From positions 186,001 to 250,000 of the forward strand of contig JBGAUW010000002.1 of assembly GCA_044228435.1 (NCBI GenBank): a DNA stretch of 64,000 nt. Reading direction: 5' to 3'. The notes below the pieces were generated by a model. It ran no database searches, was not told the DNA's origin, and saw nothing but the letters and a program-made list of their open reading frames with translations. This DNA is from Bog-950 sp044228435. GTDB lineage: Bacteria; Bacteroidota; Bacteroidia; Chitinophagales; LD1. A program made the translations under genes and the position numbers. Positions 32,856-40,989 of this stretch are shown here, one piece after another. Within the stretch, counting starts at the first letter, position 1. Every line of letters starts with the position of its first letter.

Positions 32856-34799
32856 ATGGCAAATGTGTCCTTTACCGGTTGGTATAAAAACATTTCAATT
32901 GCCCGCAAATTATATTTTGCGGTAGGTATAATGGCTGTGCTTATAGCCTTCGAATTAATTACACTTTGGTTTGCCGTTAGTACTCTCTCCTCTGTAAGGG
33001 CTTTTGTAGGTGCCGAAGGTTTATGGAGTAAAGGCCAAAAAGATGCAGCTTATCACCTACGCAAATATGGCCTACAGCGGAATGAACACGATTACATTCT
33101 TTTCCAACAGTTTATGCAGGTGCCATTGGGGGATCATAAAACGCGTATGGAACTACCTAAGGCTAAACCTGATATGGCCATTGCCCGCCAGGGGTTTATA
33201 GAGGGCCGCAACCATCCGGATGATGTAGACGGAATGATTAAACTATTTACACGCTTTTACAAAATTTATTACATCGAGAAGGCTATCAACATTTGGGGTG
33301 CGGCAGATGAAATGATAAGGCCATTAATTCCTTTGGGCGAAGAAATACACAAAGAGGTAAACTCGCCTAACCCCTCGGCCAAAAAAATAGACCTGCTATT
33401 ACAACAGTTAGATGACGTAAACGAAAAGCTTACGGTGCTTGAAGATGATTTTTCGTTTACACTGGGCGAGGGTAGCCGCTGGTTAGAAAACCTCGTTTTA
33501 AAACTGCTGTTTGCCGTTGCACTTACAGTTGAAATAAGCGGGCTTTTGCTTACCATATCTGTAAGCCGGCAAATACAAAAGGGGCTGGATGAAATATTAC
33601 GGGCATCGCGCCTGGTGGGCAAAGGCGATTTTAAGGCAAGGGCCGCTATTTATTCCGGGGATGAAATTGGGGTTCTGGCCCAATCGTTCAACCAAATGGC
33701 CGAAGATTTAGGCGGCAGCGAAGAGCAAATTCAAACTATATTTAAAAACGCACCCGATGCCGTAATTGTAATTGATAAAACCGGACGTGTAGAGCGGTGG
33801 AACCCTAAGGCCGAAGAAATGTTTGGCTGGCAATTAAGCGAAGTACTGGGCAAGCATTTGCACGAAACCATTATACCCCACCAGCACCGGGTGGCGCATC
33901 AGCGTGGTTTAAAGCGTTACTTTGAAACCGGCAATGGCCCTGTGTTGAACCGCACCATTGAAATGACAGCCCTTAAAAAAACCGGTGAGGAGTTTGATGT
34001 GCAGCTAAGCATATCTGCTACTACTGTTAAGGGGCAGCAATTGTTCATAGGTTTTTTAAGCGATGCCACCGCACGCAAAAAAGCGAGCAAAGATTTAAAA
34101 GATTATGCCCGCAAGCTGGAGCAGAGCAACAACAACCTGGAGCAGTTTGCATATGTAGCCTCGCACGATTTGCAGGAGCCCCTCCGCACCATTACCAACT
34201 TTACCACCCTGTTAGAGGAACGGCAGAAGGAACACCTGGATGCCACCTCTAAAAAGTATATGCAATATGTGGTTACTGCCGCCGAGCGAATGAAAAGGTT
34301 GATACGCGATATGCTACTGTTTTCGCGCCTGGGTAAGCAGCAGGTGCTGGAACCGGTAAACCTGAATGAGGTAATGAGCGAGCTGCTTTTAGATATGGAT
34401 TTGCTGATTAAAGAAACCAATACCCAAATTACAACCACCGGCTTACCCACGCTACACACCGGCAAAACCGAAATAAAACTATTGCTGCAAAACCTTATTA
34501 ACAACGCCATAAAATACAGCAAGGCAGGTATACCACCACAAATAGAAGTGCGCGCCGAAAAACAAAAAAATAACGACTGGCTGTTTGCTGTAAAAGATAA
34601 CGGCATTGGTATAGACCCTGAGTTTAACGATAAAATATTTATCATTTTTCAGCGGCTGCACAGCGAAAAAGAATATTCGGGCACCGGCATTGGCCTGGCC
34701 ACCTGCAAAAAAATAGTTGAGTTGTTTGGCGGCTCAATATGGGTAGAAAGCAAACCCGGCGAGGGTAGTACCTTCTACTTTACATTTCCTAAAACCTAA
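32856..34799 (+). CDS. Membrane PAS histidine kinase
   Basis: Sensor kinase of 647 aa. Transmembrane helices at about 20-44 and 212-236 enclose a helical periplasmic sensor domain of about 165 residues, of unknown ligand. Then come HAMP (about 237-290, ending EIGVLAQSFNQMAEDL), PAS (about 291-405, FKNAPDAVIVIDKTGRVERWN in pieces), a HisKA of the ASHDLQEPLRTI type (His437), and an ATPase domain with NLINNAIKYS and DNGIGIDPEF, and GTGIGLATCKKIVELFGG in the G2 region. This HisKA form (HDLQEPLR) is that of phytochrome-like kinases, which often signal to separate single-domain regulators. The cassette order regulator-kinase-regulator fits that. Confidence 0.9.
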   Translation: MANVSFTGWYKNISIARKLYFAVGIMAVLIAFELITLWFAVSTLSSVRAFVGAEGLWSKGQKDAAYHLRKYGLQRNEHDYILFQQFMQVPLGDHKTRMELPKAKPDMAIARQGFIEGRNHPDDVDGMIKLFTRFYKIYYIEKAINIWGAADEMIRPLIPLGEEIHKEVNSPNPSAKKIDLLLQQLDDVNEKLTVLEDDFSFTLGEGSRWLENLVLKLLFAVALTVEISGLLLTISVSRQIQKGLDEILRASRLVGKGDFKARAAIYSGDEIGVLAQSFNQMAEDLGGSEEQIQTIFKNAPDAVIVIDKTGRVERWNPKAEEMFGWQLSEVLGKHLHETIIPHQHRVAHQRGLKRYFETGNGPVLNRTIEMTALKKTGEEFDVQLSISATTVKGQQLFIGFLSDATARKKASKDLKDYARKLEQSNNNLEQFAYVASHDLQEPLRTITNFTTLLEERQKEHLDATSKKYMQYVVTAAERMKRLIRDMLLFSRLGKQQVLEPVNLNEVMSELLLDMDLLIKETNTQITTTGLPTLHTGKTEIKLLLQNLINNAIKYSKAGIPPQIEVRAEKQKNNDWLFAVKDNGIGIDPEFNDKIFIIFQRLHSEKEYSGTGIGLATCKKIVELFGGSIWVESKPGEGSTFYFTFPKT

Positions 34800-34811
34800 A
34801 TACGCGGGCCT

Positions 34812-35237
34812 ATGAAAAAGCTTGACCTTATACTACTGATAGATGACAATGATGCGGATAACGAGTTTCACGAAATAGTGATAATGAAGGCCGAAATTAC
34901 GCACCGCCTTATAAATATTACCAGCAGCCGCAAAGCGCTCGAATATTTTCGAAATGCTTTTGCCCAACAAAACAGCACGCAGTATGCCGTGCCCGACCTG
35001 GTGTTTTTAGATATTAATATGCCGGCTATGAATGGCTTTGAACTATTAGCCAAACTGCGCGAATTACCCGACCCCTATAACAGCAAAAGCAAAATGAAAA
35101 TTTTTATGCTTACCGGTTCGCTTAACCCCGATGATTACAAACACGCCATGGAAGACTTTGCCGACTTAATTAAAGGTTTTCGCATTAAACCCCTTACCGA
35201 CACCATTTTTTTAGAAATAGTGCAAAGCAACTTTTAG
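34812..35237 (+). CDS. Second Rcp1-like response regulator
   Basis: Receiver-only protein, 141 aa. LIDDNDAD (Asp11, Asp12), phospho-acceptor Asp67 in LVFLDINMP, Thr in MLTGSLNP and Lys in FRIKPLT. It follows the kinase by 12 bases and is clearly a paralogue of the regulator ahead of the kinase (shared NEFHEI start, [GF]xRIKPLT end). With no output domain, both must act by protein contact, possibly competing for phosphate. Confidence 0.85.
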   Translation: MKKLDLILLIDDNDADNEFHEIVIMKAEITHRLINITSSRKALEYFRNAFAQQNSTQYAVPDLVFLDINMPAMNGFELLAKLRELPDPYNSKSKMKIFMLTGSLNPDDYKHAMEDFADLIKGFRIKPLTDTIFLEIVQSNF

Positions 35238-35290
35238 CAGGCAATCGTATAGAAATAGCCAATTATTGAAGCACTAATTTTTATAAACTA

Positions 35291-35351
35291 GCGCTAATGT
35301 CCCCCGCCGGCGGGGGTAGCCCGACGCCTTGGTCGGGCAGGGGGTGGATGG
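35291..35351. repeat. Two-hairpin dispersed repeat, copy B
   Basis: GCGCTAATGT leads into palindrome CCCCCGCCGGCGGGGG (35301-35316). A second stem GCCCGAC/GTCGGGC (35319-35325 and 35332-35338) and the tail AGGGGGTGGATGG follow. The left 17 bases and the tail are nearly identical to those of copy C at 36778; the second stem differs in sequence but still pairs. Confidence 0.7.
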
Positions 35352-35374
35352 CACACTACTGTCCTAACTAAATC

Positions 35375-36649
35375 CTAACTCCTTATCGCATCTACCGGCT
35401 TCATATTTGCCGCAAACCAGGCAGGAATAAAACCGGCCAGTATGCCTACAAACACCGATATAGAAATGCCCAGTATTACGTTACCGGCTGTAATATGAAA
35501 TTGAAAATCAGATTCCGCAACATGCACCACCAGGTACTGCAATACCTGGAACAGGCCAAGCACCACCAGCAGCCCCATTAAACCGCCAAACAAACAAAGC
35601 ACTACCGCCTCTAATAAAAACTCAAGCAGTATGTAAATCTTTTTAGCGCCTATAGCCTTTTTAATACCAATTATGTAGGTGCGCTCCTTTACTGCTACAA
35701 ACATAATGTTGGCTATACCAAAAGCCCCCACAAAAATTGAGAAGCCGCCTATAAACAAGCCGGCCACGTTTATAATCGAAAATATAGAGGCTATACCCTC
35801 GGTAAACACGCTTACCTGGTTAATGGCAAAGTTATCCTCCTGGTTGGGCGATAGCCTTCTTATACTGCGCATAGCCCCTTTAATTTCATAGCGCAGCTCA
35901 TCCATAGGCACGCCCTTTTTAGGTATAATAGCCAATAGCGGATCGCTACCCACCTCGTTGGTATTAACTACCGAACTCATAAACGAAAAAGGGATTATCA
36001 CATTATTATCCAGCGAAAAGCCAAACAGGTCGCTCCCCTCCTTTTTAAGCACGCCAATAACCGTCATTTTTACGCCCTTAATTTTTATGGTCTCGCCTTC
36101 AATATTGCTGCGCTGCCCAAAAAGTGTTTCGGCTACCGTAGCGCCAATAAGCGCCACCGGTTGCGAGTTATTCGACTCGGCAGGTGTAAAATAACGGCCC
36201 TGCGTAAAATCCATTTCTTTAATGCGGTTGTAATCGTAGCTGGCTCCCAGTAGCTTAACCCCCTCGGCCACGCTGTTACCGGCTATTACCGTTTTATCGC
36301 CCGCAAAATATAGGATGCTGCTGGCCTCGGCCCCCTTCAGCTTTTGCTGCAATTCGGCCAGTTCGCGCCGGTTGCTGCTGGGGCGGTTCAGGTATTTCCA
36401 CCAGGGGTAGTTATTGCCGTCGGCCCAAATCCACGGCCATTTTTGCACATAAAGTATATCGTTACCAAACGATGCCAGGCTGCTTTGTATATTCATCTCC
36501 AGGCTGCCCACGGCCGTGCGCACCGATATAATGCATAAAATACCTATCGATATACCCAAAAGGGAAAGGAAGGAGCGCAACTTGGCCGCCCTAATCTCTG
36601 CAAACGACAGTATTAAACTTTGCCAAAAAACCGATAGAATGGTATTCAC
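35375..36649 (-). CDS. MacB/FtsX-type ABC transporter permease
   Basis: Inner-membrane permease of the MacB family with four transmembrane helices: one at about 20-42 (LRSFLSLLGISIGIL) and three in the last 150 residues (near AGLFIGGFSIFVGAFGIANI, LEFLLEAVVLCLFGG and ISISVFVGILAGFIPAW). A periplasmic core lies between. It needs a separate MacB-type ATPase, not found in this window. The start was set to the GTG giving VNTILSVFWQSLILSF, which aligns with the usual N-terminus. Earlier in-frame ATGs lie in or beside a dispersed repeat and give an unlikely MQPQGADPST or MKLKMLCPS extension. Substrate unknown. Confidence 0.82.
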   Translation of the reverse strand: MNTILSVFWQSLILSFAEIRAAKLRSFLSLLGISIGILCIISVRTAVGSLEMNIQSSLASFGNDILYVQKWPWIWADGNNYPWWKYLNRPSSNRRELAELQQKLKGAEASSILYFAGDKTVIAGNSVAEGVKLLGASYDYNRIKEMDFTQGRYFTPAESNNSQPVALIGATVAETLFGQRSNIEGETIKIKGVKMTVIGVLKKEGSDLFGFSLDNNVIIPFSFMSSVVNTNEVGSDPLLAIIPKKGVPMDELRYEIKGAMRSIRRLSPNQEDNFAINQVSVFTEGIASIFSIINVAGLFIGGFSIFVGAFGIANIMFVAVKERTYIIGIKKAIGAKKIYILLEFLLEAVVLCLFGGLMGLLVVLGLFQVLQYLVVHVAESDFQFHITAGNVILGISISVFVGILAGFIPAWFAANMKPVDAIRS

Positions 36650-36777
36650 CGTACAAACGTAGTATTTAATAGCAGAATGGGTAGATGGACGAATGGAAAG
36701 TTGGAATATTGGAATAGAGGGACAAAGCATCTTAAGTTTCATTGTTGGGAATGGAAGCACAAACTGTTCTGCAAATT

Positions 36778-36841
36778 GCGCTAATGTCCCCCGCTGGCGG
36801 GGGAAAGCCTTGCGGCTCTGCGCAAGGCAGGGGGTGGATGG
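36778..36841. repeat. Two-hairpin dispersed repeat, copy C
   Basis: GCGCTAATGT, palindrome CCCCCGCTGGCGGGGG (36788-36803), second stem GCCTTGCG/CGCAAGGC (36807-36814 and 36821-36828), then AGGGGGTGGATGG. It has the same orientation as copy B, and the pair flanks the permease gene. Confidence 0.7.
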
Positions 36842-37008
36842 GTCGGCCCCTTGCGGTTGCACGCTGTTTCCGGCGCACGCGCACCGTGTGTGCCCTCCTT
36901 AGCCGCCACATCGCATCGGGAGAGGGGTGGTCGAACGAAGTGAGACCGGGATAGCCTGGGCACACCCCTGCATGTTGTAAAAAACATGTTACAAACCCAA
37001 AACAACAC

Positions 37009-37038
37009 TTGGCAATTCCGTTTCAAAGGTTATTTTTG
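37009..37038 (+). promoter_or_regulatory. queA promoter
   Basis: TTG at 37009-37011, 19-base spacer, TATTTTTG at 37031-37038: a full match to the Bacteroidota housekeeping promoter, 66 bases before the queA start. Confidence 0.75.
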
Positions 37039-37104
37039 CGCCCTCAAAATTCAGCATAAGTCTGAAAATTTGAATTCCGTAAAATTCAAAACCCTTAAAC
37101 AAAA

Positions 37105-38154
37105 ATGAAGCTATCCAGTTTCGGTTTCAACCTGCCAAAAGAATTGATTGCTATGTATCCGGCCAAAAACCGCGATGAAAGTAAATTGATGGTACTTGAC
37201 CGTAAGACAAAAAAAATTGAACACAAAAAATTCCACGACGCCCTTAAGTATTTTGGCGATGGCGATGTGCTTTTGCTAAACAACACTAAAGTTTTCCCTG
37301 CCCGTTTATACGGAACCAAGGAAAAAACAGGTGCCAAAATTGAAGTGTTTTTGCTGCGCGAACTGAACGAAAAACAGTTTTTATGGGATGTGTTGGTAGA
37401 CCCTGCCCGTAAAATACGCGTAGGCAACAAACTGTACTTTGGCGAAAACGATGATTTGATTGCCGAAGTAGTAGATAACACCACCAGCCGTGGCCGTACC
37501 ATCCGTTTCTTATACGATGGCGACTACGATAAATTTAAAAAGGTGTTATACGGCCTTGGCGAAACACCACTACCTAAGTACATTAAGCGCCCCGTAGAAC
37601 CTTTGGATACAGAACGCTACCAAACAGTTTATGCCCGTGTAGAAGGCGCCGTAGCGGCCCCTACTGCCGGTATGCACTTTAGCCGCGAGTTGCTAAAGCG
37701 TTTCGAAATTAAAGGTGTAGAGTTGGCCGAAGTAACACTTCACACCGGCCTGGGTACCTTCCGCACCATTGATGTAGAGGACCTTTCGAAACACAAAATG
37801 GATGCTGAAGAAATTATTATTCCCGATAAAGCGGTAAAACTGGTTAACGAAGCAAAAGATAAAGGCAAAAAAATATGCGCCGTAGGTACTACCACCATGC
37901 GCGCGGTTGAATCTGCTGTATCGGCCGAGCACTACCTGAAACCCTACAAGGGCTGGACGAACCTGTTCATTCACCCGCCGTACGATTTTAGCATTGCCAA
38001 TGCTATGATTACAAACTTCCACATGCCTAAATCGAGCCTTTTAATTATGGCGGCTGCCTTTGGCGGTTACGATTTAATGATGAAGGCCTACGAAGTAGCC
38101 GTTAAAGAAAAATACAAATTCTCAACCTACGGCGATGCCATGCTGATACTGTAA
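37105..38154 (+). CDS. queA: tRNA preQ1(34) S-adenosylmethionine ribosyltransferase-isomerase
   Basis: Transfers the ribosyl part of S-adenosylmethionine to preQ1 at tRNA position 34, giving epoxyqueuosine. Hallmarks seen are FGFNLPKELIAMYP at the N-terminus, DVLLLNNTKVFPARL, GLGETPLPKYI, the AAPTAGMHFS motif, LHTGLGTFR and the C-terminal NFHMPKSSLLIMAAAFGG. At 349 aa it is full length with a well-placed promoter upstream. No other queuosine gene is in the window. Confidence 0.97.
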   Translation: MKLSSFGFNLPKELIAMYPAKNRDESKLMVLDRKTKKIEHKKFHDALKYFGDGDVLLLNNTKVFPARLYGTKEKTGAKIEVFLLRELNEKQFLWDVLVDPARKIRVGNKLYFGENDDLIAEVVDNTTSRGRTIRFLYDGDYDKFKKVLYGLGETPLPKYIKRPVEPLDTERYQTVYARVEGAVAAPTAGMHFSRELLKRFEIKGVELAEVTLHTGLGTFRTIDVEDLSKHKMDAEEIIIPDKAVKLVNEAKDKGKKICAVGTTTMRAVESAVSAEHYLKPYKGWTNLFIHPPYDFSIANAMITNFHMPKSSLLIMAAAFGGYDLMMKAYEVAVKEKYKFSTYGDAMLIL

Positions 38155-38181
38155 GAAGTAAATAGTCTATAGAAAATAGTC

Positions 38182-38210
38182 AACAGCCCTGCATATGCGG
38201 GGCTGTTTGC
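38182..38210 (+). terminator. Possible terminator after queA
   Basis: AACAGCCC (38182-38189) pairs with GGGCTGTT (38200-38207), with a self-complementary TGCATATGCG loop. Only three Ts follow, so termination strength is uncertain. Confidence 0.5.
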
Positions 38211-38252
38211 ATTGTAGGGGTATCCCCTCGCGGGTGTGTTAATAGCAAAACT

Positions 38253-38274
38253 GGCGCGAGCGTCCGCTCGTGCC
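38253..38274. repeat. Short GC-rich inverted repeat
   Basis: GGCGCGAGCG-TC-CGCTCGTGCC: a 10-base stem with one G-T pair, in the gap between queA and the DUF922 gene. It looks like a dispersed palindromic element rather than a terminator. Confidence 0.5.
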
Positions 38275-38391
38275 GGAAAAAATTAACCACGTTCTTCAGG
38301 GTGTTCCAATCACCCTTAACAGGACTACCTTACCCGCTTATTGCAATTACGCATCTGGTCATTATATTTATTCAACATACACTAATTTTCT

Positions 38392-38949
38392 ATGCGCACT
38401 ACTTTGCTTTTTCTTTTATGCAACGCTTTTGCCTCAATGAGTTTGGCACAGGCAAATTTTATTGGCTGGAGCGATACTACCTTTTTAGCCTGGCAGGATT
38501 TTAAAGGACCAGTGCCTAAAGGTGCTTCGCTGGTGGCTTATACCTATAGCGCTATTAAAATGAATTACGAAGCCGGAGCAGCAAAACAATATACCGTAAA
38601 AGTAATGGCCGCATTCGACCCGGCTAAATCCTGGAAGGTGGAAACAAAAGTAACAGAGGGCCTGCTAAAACATGAGCAGGGCCATTTTGACATAACCGAA
38701 ATTTTTGCCCGCATGTTTGTAAAGCAGCTAAAAGATTTAAAAGGCACACCCGAAAATAAGTTTGGCGAAAAAATAAACGCGCTGCTAAAAAAAATATGGT
38801 CCGACCAGGTCAACTTCCAAAGCCTGTACGACGCCGAAACCGACCACAGTAAAAATGCAGCCAAGCAACTTGAGTGGAACGAAAAAATAAAAACCATGTT
38901 AGATAAGTATAGTGCCTATACCCAACATGAAATTGTTGTTCAACTTTAA
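38392..38949 (+). CDS. DUF922-type exported zinc-protease-like protein
   Basis: 185 aa with a signal peptide (1-19, ending LAQ). It carries the zinc-binding motif HEQGHFD (94-100), as in the DUF922 family of predicted metallopeptidases, plus TDHSKNAAKQLEWNEKI near the C-terminus, where Asp-His may supply the third ligand. The N-terminal WSDTTFLAWQDFKGPVP is also characteristic of the family. Likely periplasmic or secreted; substrate unknown. A VOC gene follows 20 bases downstream. Confidence 0.82.
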   Translation: MRTTLLFLLCNAFASMSLAQANFIGWSDTTFLAWQDFKGPVPKGASLVAYTYSAIKMNYEAGAAKQYTVKVMAAFDPAKSWKVETKVTEGLLKHEQGHFDITEIFARMFVKQLKDLKGTPENKFGEKINALLKKIWSDQVNFQSLYDAETDHSKNAAKQLEWNEKIKTMLDKYSAYTQHEIVVQL

Positions 38950-38969
38950 CTTTATAAAACAAGCATAAA

Positions 38970-39395
38970 ATGGCACTTATTAATCCTCACATCAACTTTA
39001 ATGGAAATGCCGAAGAAGCATTTACATTTTACAAATCCGTATTTGGCGGAGAGTTTTCAAAAATTATTCGTTTCAAAGACATTGCAAGCGCTGAATTTCC
39101 GGTAGCAGAAAATGAAGCCAACAAAATAATGCTTATTGCATTGCCCATTGGTAAAAATAGTTTGTTGGCTAACGACGTTCCCGAAATTTTGGGCAAAACA
39201 AACGAAAATGAGAACCGGTCTAAAATATCGGTTAGTACAGAAAGCAAAGAAGAAGCCGACAAATTGTTTAACGGCCTCTCAGCCGGAGGACAAATTGAAA
39301 TGCCCATTGCTGATAGCCCCTGGGGTTCTTACTTTGGTATGTTTAGAGACAAATATGGCATTGAATGGATGATAGATTTTGCTCCCATCTCTTAA
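38970..39395 (+). CDS. VOC superfamily (PhnB/glyoxalase-like) protein
   Basis: 141-aa single-chain vicinal-oxygen-chelate fold with two beta-alpha-beta-beta-beta modules. NPHINFNGNAEEAFTFYKSVFGGEF is the standard PhnB-like opening (in pieces), MPIADSPWGSYFGMFRDKYGIEWMI the standard ending. The usual first metal His is present (INPHI), but the other positions are not clearly conserved. The reaction cannot be assigned. It is likely co-transcribed with the DUF922 gene. Confidence 0.85.
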   Translation: MALINPHINFNGNAEEAFTFYKSVFGGEFSKIIRFKDIASAEFPVAENEANKIMLIALPIGKNSLLANDVPEILGKTNENENRSKISVSTESKEEADKLFNGLSAGGQIEMPIADSPWGSYFGMFRDKYGIEWMIDFAPIS

Positions 39396-39596
39396 CCATG
39401 TTATTCTGTTTCTGCCGTCCCTTACTGAACAGCTCAGAACTGTAAATGAAAAGGAGCCGTGCCTCACCAAGGGCGGTTTTTTTAACTCCATCTGTCCGTC
39501 ACAGCCCCTGTGCATGTGCATTGGCTGTTAGCAGTCGTCAATTGTCCATCGGCGGCGGTCAATTTTGGTATTTTACTTATTTTTTCATAACTTTGT

Positions 39597-40103
39597 ATGA
39601 AATATCAAATACTACTGATGAGAGCTATTAACCCCAAACGCAAAAAATTCTGCCGCCTGCTGGCTGAAGGCGAAAGCGGTGCCGGTGCCTACCGCAAAGC
39701 TTACAAAAATAAAAACTCCAATACCTGCAAAACCAACGCGCATAGGTTGATGCAGCAACCCGGCGTATTAATATACCTGGCCGTAATACACGGCGCAAAA
39801 CAGCAGGCAGGCCCACCGCCAACCCATAAAGGCACTGCACCAAAAAGAGCCACCGCTGAAAAGCCAAAGGCAACCAGCCCAAAAGCTAAGCCCCAAAGCT
39901 GGCGGCAAACTTATGGCTTATACGAAATGATGGATGCTACCGAGCGCCGCATAATGCTTAGCCGCATAGCACGGGGGCAAACCTTTATCAGTAAATATAT
40001 AGTAATAAGGCACCAACTATTAGAATTACCAATACCACCCAACTCCACCCAACGCCTCGGTTGCATTAAAGAGCTGAATAAAATGAGAGGCACTTACCCG
40101 TAA
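39597..40103 (+). CDS. Orphan phage terminase small-subunit-like protein
   Basis: 168 aa. The N-terminal part (KFCRLLAEGESGAGAYRKAY, then ANAHRLMQQPGV-like spacing) resembles the helix-turn-helix of phage terminase small subunits, which bind packaging sites. A Lys/Pro/Ala-rich linker (about 63-100) separates it from a C-terminal block ending CIKELNKMRGTYP, matching the [AI]xELNKMxG tail of that family. No large terminase, portal or other phage gene is nearby, so it is a remnant or a domesticated gene. The start may instead be the ATG 21 bases downstream (MRAINPKRKKF). Confidence 0.55.
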   Translation: MKYQILLMRAINPKRKKFCRLLAEGESGAGAYRKAYKNKNSNTCKTNAHRLMQQPGVLIYLAVIHGAKQQAGPPPTHKGTAPKRATAEKPKATSPKAKPQSWRQTYGLYEMMDATERRIMLSRIARGQTFISKYIVIRHQLLELPIPPNSTQRLGCIKELNKMRGTYP

Positions 40104-40418
40104 TAATTTCAAAACCATAAACCCATATAAATAATTAATAAACAGTTATTTAAAGCAAAAATAAGGTAGGCAGAAAAGTAAGCAGAAAATGGCAATAATT
40201 ACGGATTCGAAAAGCCTGCTCAGCCTCGTAGAGGCTAAATATTGGTAGAACTAAAAAGTCAAATAACCCTACGACCCCGTTAGCGGGTCGAACCGGATGA
40301 GAGATTTACAAAGAAGTGGGGTAAACAAAAACGCCCCCGAAAAATCGGAGGCGTTCTAATATTGTATTAATTGCAGACTGCTAATTTGTTTCATCCCGCT
40401 ACACGGGAGCCGACTGGA
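40104..40418. other. Gene-free stretch with small hairpins
   Basis: Holds AGCCTC-GTA-GAGGCT (40222-40236) followed by AAATATTGGTAGAA, then CGACCC/GGGTCG (40272-40277 and 40285-40290). Both look like dispersed palindromic repeats. A minus-strand terminator for the DUF2795 gene follows at 40330-40355. No gene is supported. Confidence 0.5.
40330..40355 (-). terminator. Terminator of the DUF2795 gene
   Basis: On the minus strand AACGCCTCCGA pairs with TCGGGGGCGTT across a short T-rich loop, with one mismatch, and TTTGTTT follows. It lies 63 bases after the gene's stop. Confidence 0.7.
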
Positions 40419-40640
40419 TTAATGTTCATCCTCATTAAAGAAGAAATCTTCTTTAGTTGGGTAATCGGGCCAAATATCATCTATGCCCTCATACATTTCT
40501 CCGTCGTCGTCCAGTTCTTGCAGGTTCTCAATCACCTCAACCGGCGCTCCCGAACGGATTCCGAAGTCAATTAATTCATCTTTGGTAGATGGCCAGGGCG
40601 CATCTTCCAGGTACGAGGCTAATTCTAGAGTCCAAAACAT
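40419..40640 (-). CDS. DUF2795-type small protein
   Basis: 73-aa acidic cytoplasmic protein. The core LASYLEDAPWPSTKDELIDFGIRSGAP and VIENLQELDDDGEMYEGIDDIWP fits the DUF2795 pattern (yLxxxxxPxTKxELIxxAxxxGAPxxVIxxLxxL). The start at MFWTLELA gives the usual family length; an ATG ten codons upstream overlaps a predicted -7 element. Function unknown. It has its own terminator on the minus strand. Confidence 0.8.
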   Translation of the reverse strand: MFWTLELASYLEDAPWPSTKDELIDFGIRSGAPVEVIENLQELDDDGEMYEGIDDIWPDYPTKEDFFFNEDEH

Positions 40641-40667
40641 AGGCTTGTTGCTTTTTTTATCAGCGCG

Positions 40668-40675
40668 CAAAAGTA
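40668..40675 (-). promoter_or_regulatory. Putative -7 element of the DUF2795 gene
   Basis: Reads TACTTTTG on the minus strand, a perfect TAnnTTTG match 27 bases before the chosen start. The -33 spacing is not ideal. Confidence 0.4.
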
Positions 40676-40989
40676 AATTTTTCCGTTAAACAAAAAACCC
40701 TGCAATTATTTTGTTGAAAACTGGGCTAAAAATGTTTCTTTCTGGCAAAACCTTCCTTACACACCTACTCCCTAAAACGGGCGAAGGCCAAAATAATTTT
40801 GTGGGGAGGATTAATTCATCGGATGAATATTAAAAGAATAGAAACGCTATACCCGAGCTTGCCCTATTTTCAGCAAAAGTCATCCGATGAATATGAAGGT
40901 TTAAGTTAGCAGACGAAAAATAATTTTATAGACAATCAACAATTAAATTCGGCAAAATATGTTGCTTACTTATCGGGATTGGAATAAGT
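40671..40989. other. Regulatory gap between DUF2795 and ftsX genes
   Basis: A 319-base gap with a minus-strand promoter at its left end and two TCATC-N-GATGA palindromes at 40816-40828 and 40880-40892. No gene is seen. Confidence 0.5.
40815..40894. promoter_or_regulatory. Paired TCATC-N-GATGA sites before ftsX
   Basis: ATTCATC-G-GATGAAT (40815-40829) is a perfect palindrome, and TCATCCGATGAATAT (40880-40894) repeats it with one base changed. The centre-to-centre distance is 64 bases, about six helical turns. It could be a two-site operator controlling ftsX. Confidence 0.45.

Larger units (their letters stand above)
36650..37104. other. Repeat-rich gene-free region
   Basis: Contains a reversed ATTCCA-type microrepeat (about 36674-36718), two-hairpin repeat copy C (36778-36841), and a GC-rich block (about 36842-36960) with further short inverted repeats (GGTC/GACC around 36928-36946, and GTGTGCC-type stems). 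The queA promoter follows. No credible gene is seen. Confidence 0.6.

Noticed and set aside
36650..36862. N-terminal extension of the MacB-type permease
   Set aside because: It reads through a dispersed repeat (MQPQGADPST…), while the family N-terminus aligns from the GTG at 36649.
38301..38504. 67-codon frame overlapping the DUF922 gene start
   Set aside because: It overlaps the signal peptide of a well-supported gene in another frame and has no recognisable features.
39597..40103. Prophage boundary
   Set aside because: No portal, capsid, integrase or attachment repeats are seen on either side of the terminase-like gene.
40272..40290. tRNA-like GGGTCGAACC string
   Set aside because: It is part of a short CGACCC/GGGTCG hairpin; no cloverleaf can be built around it.
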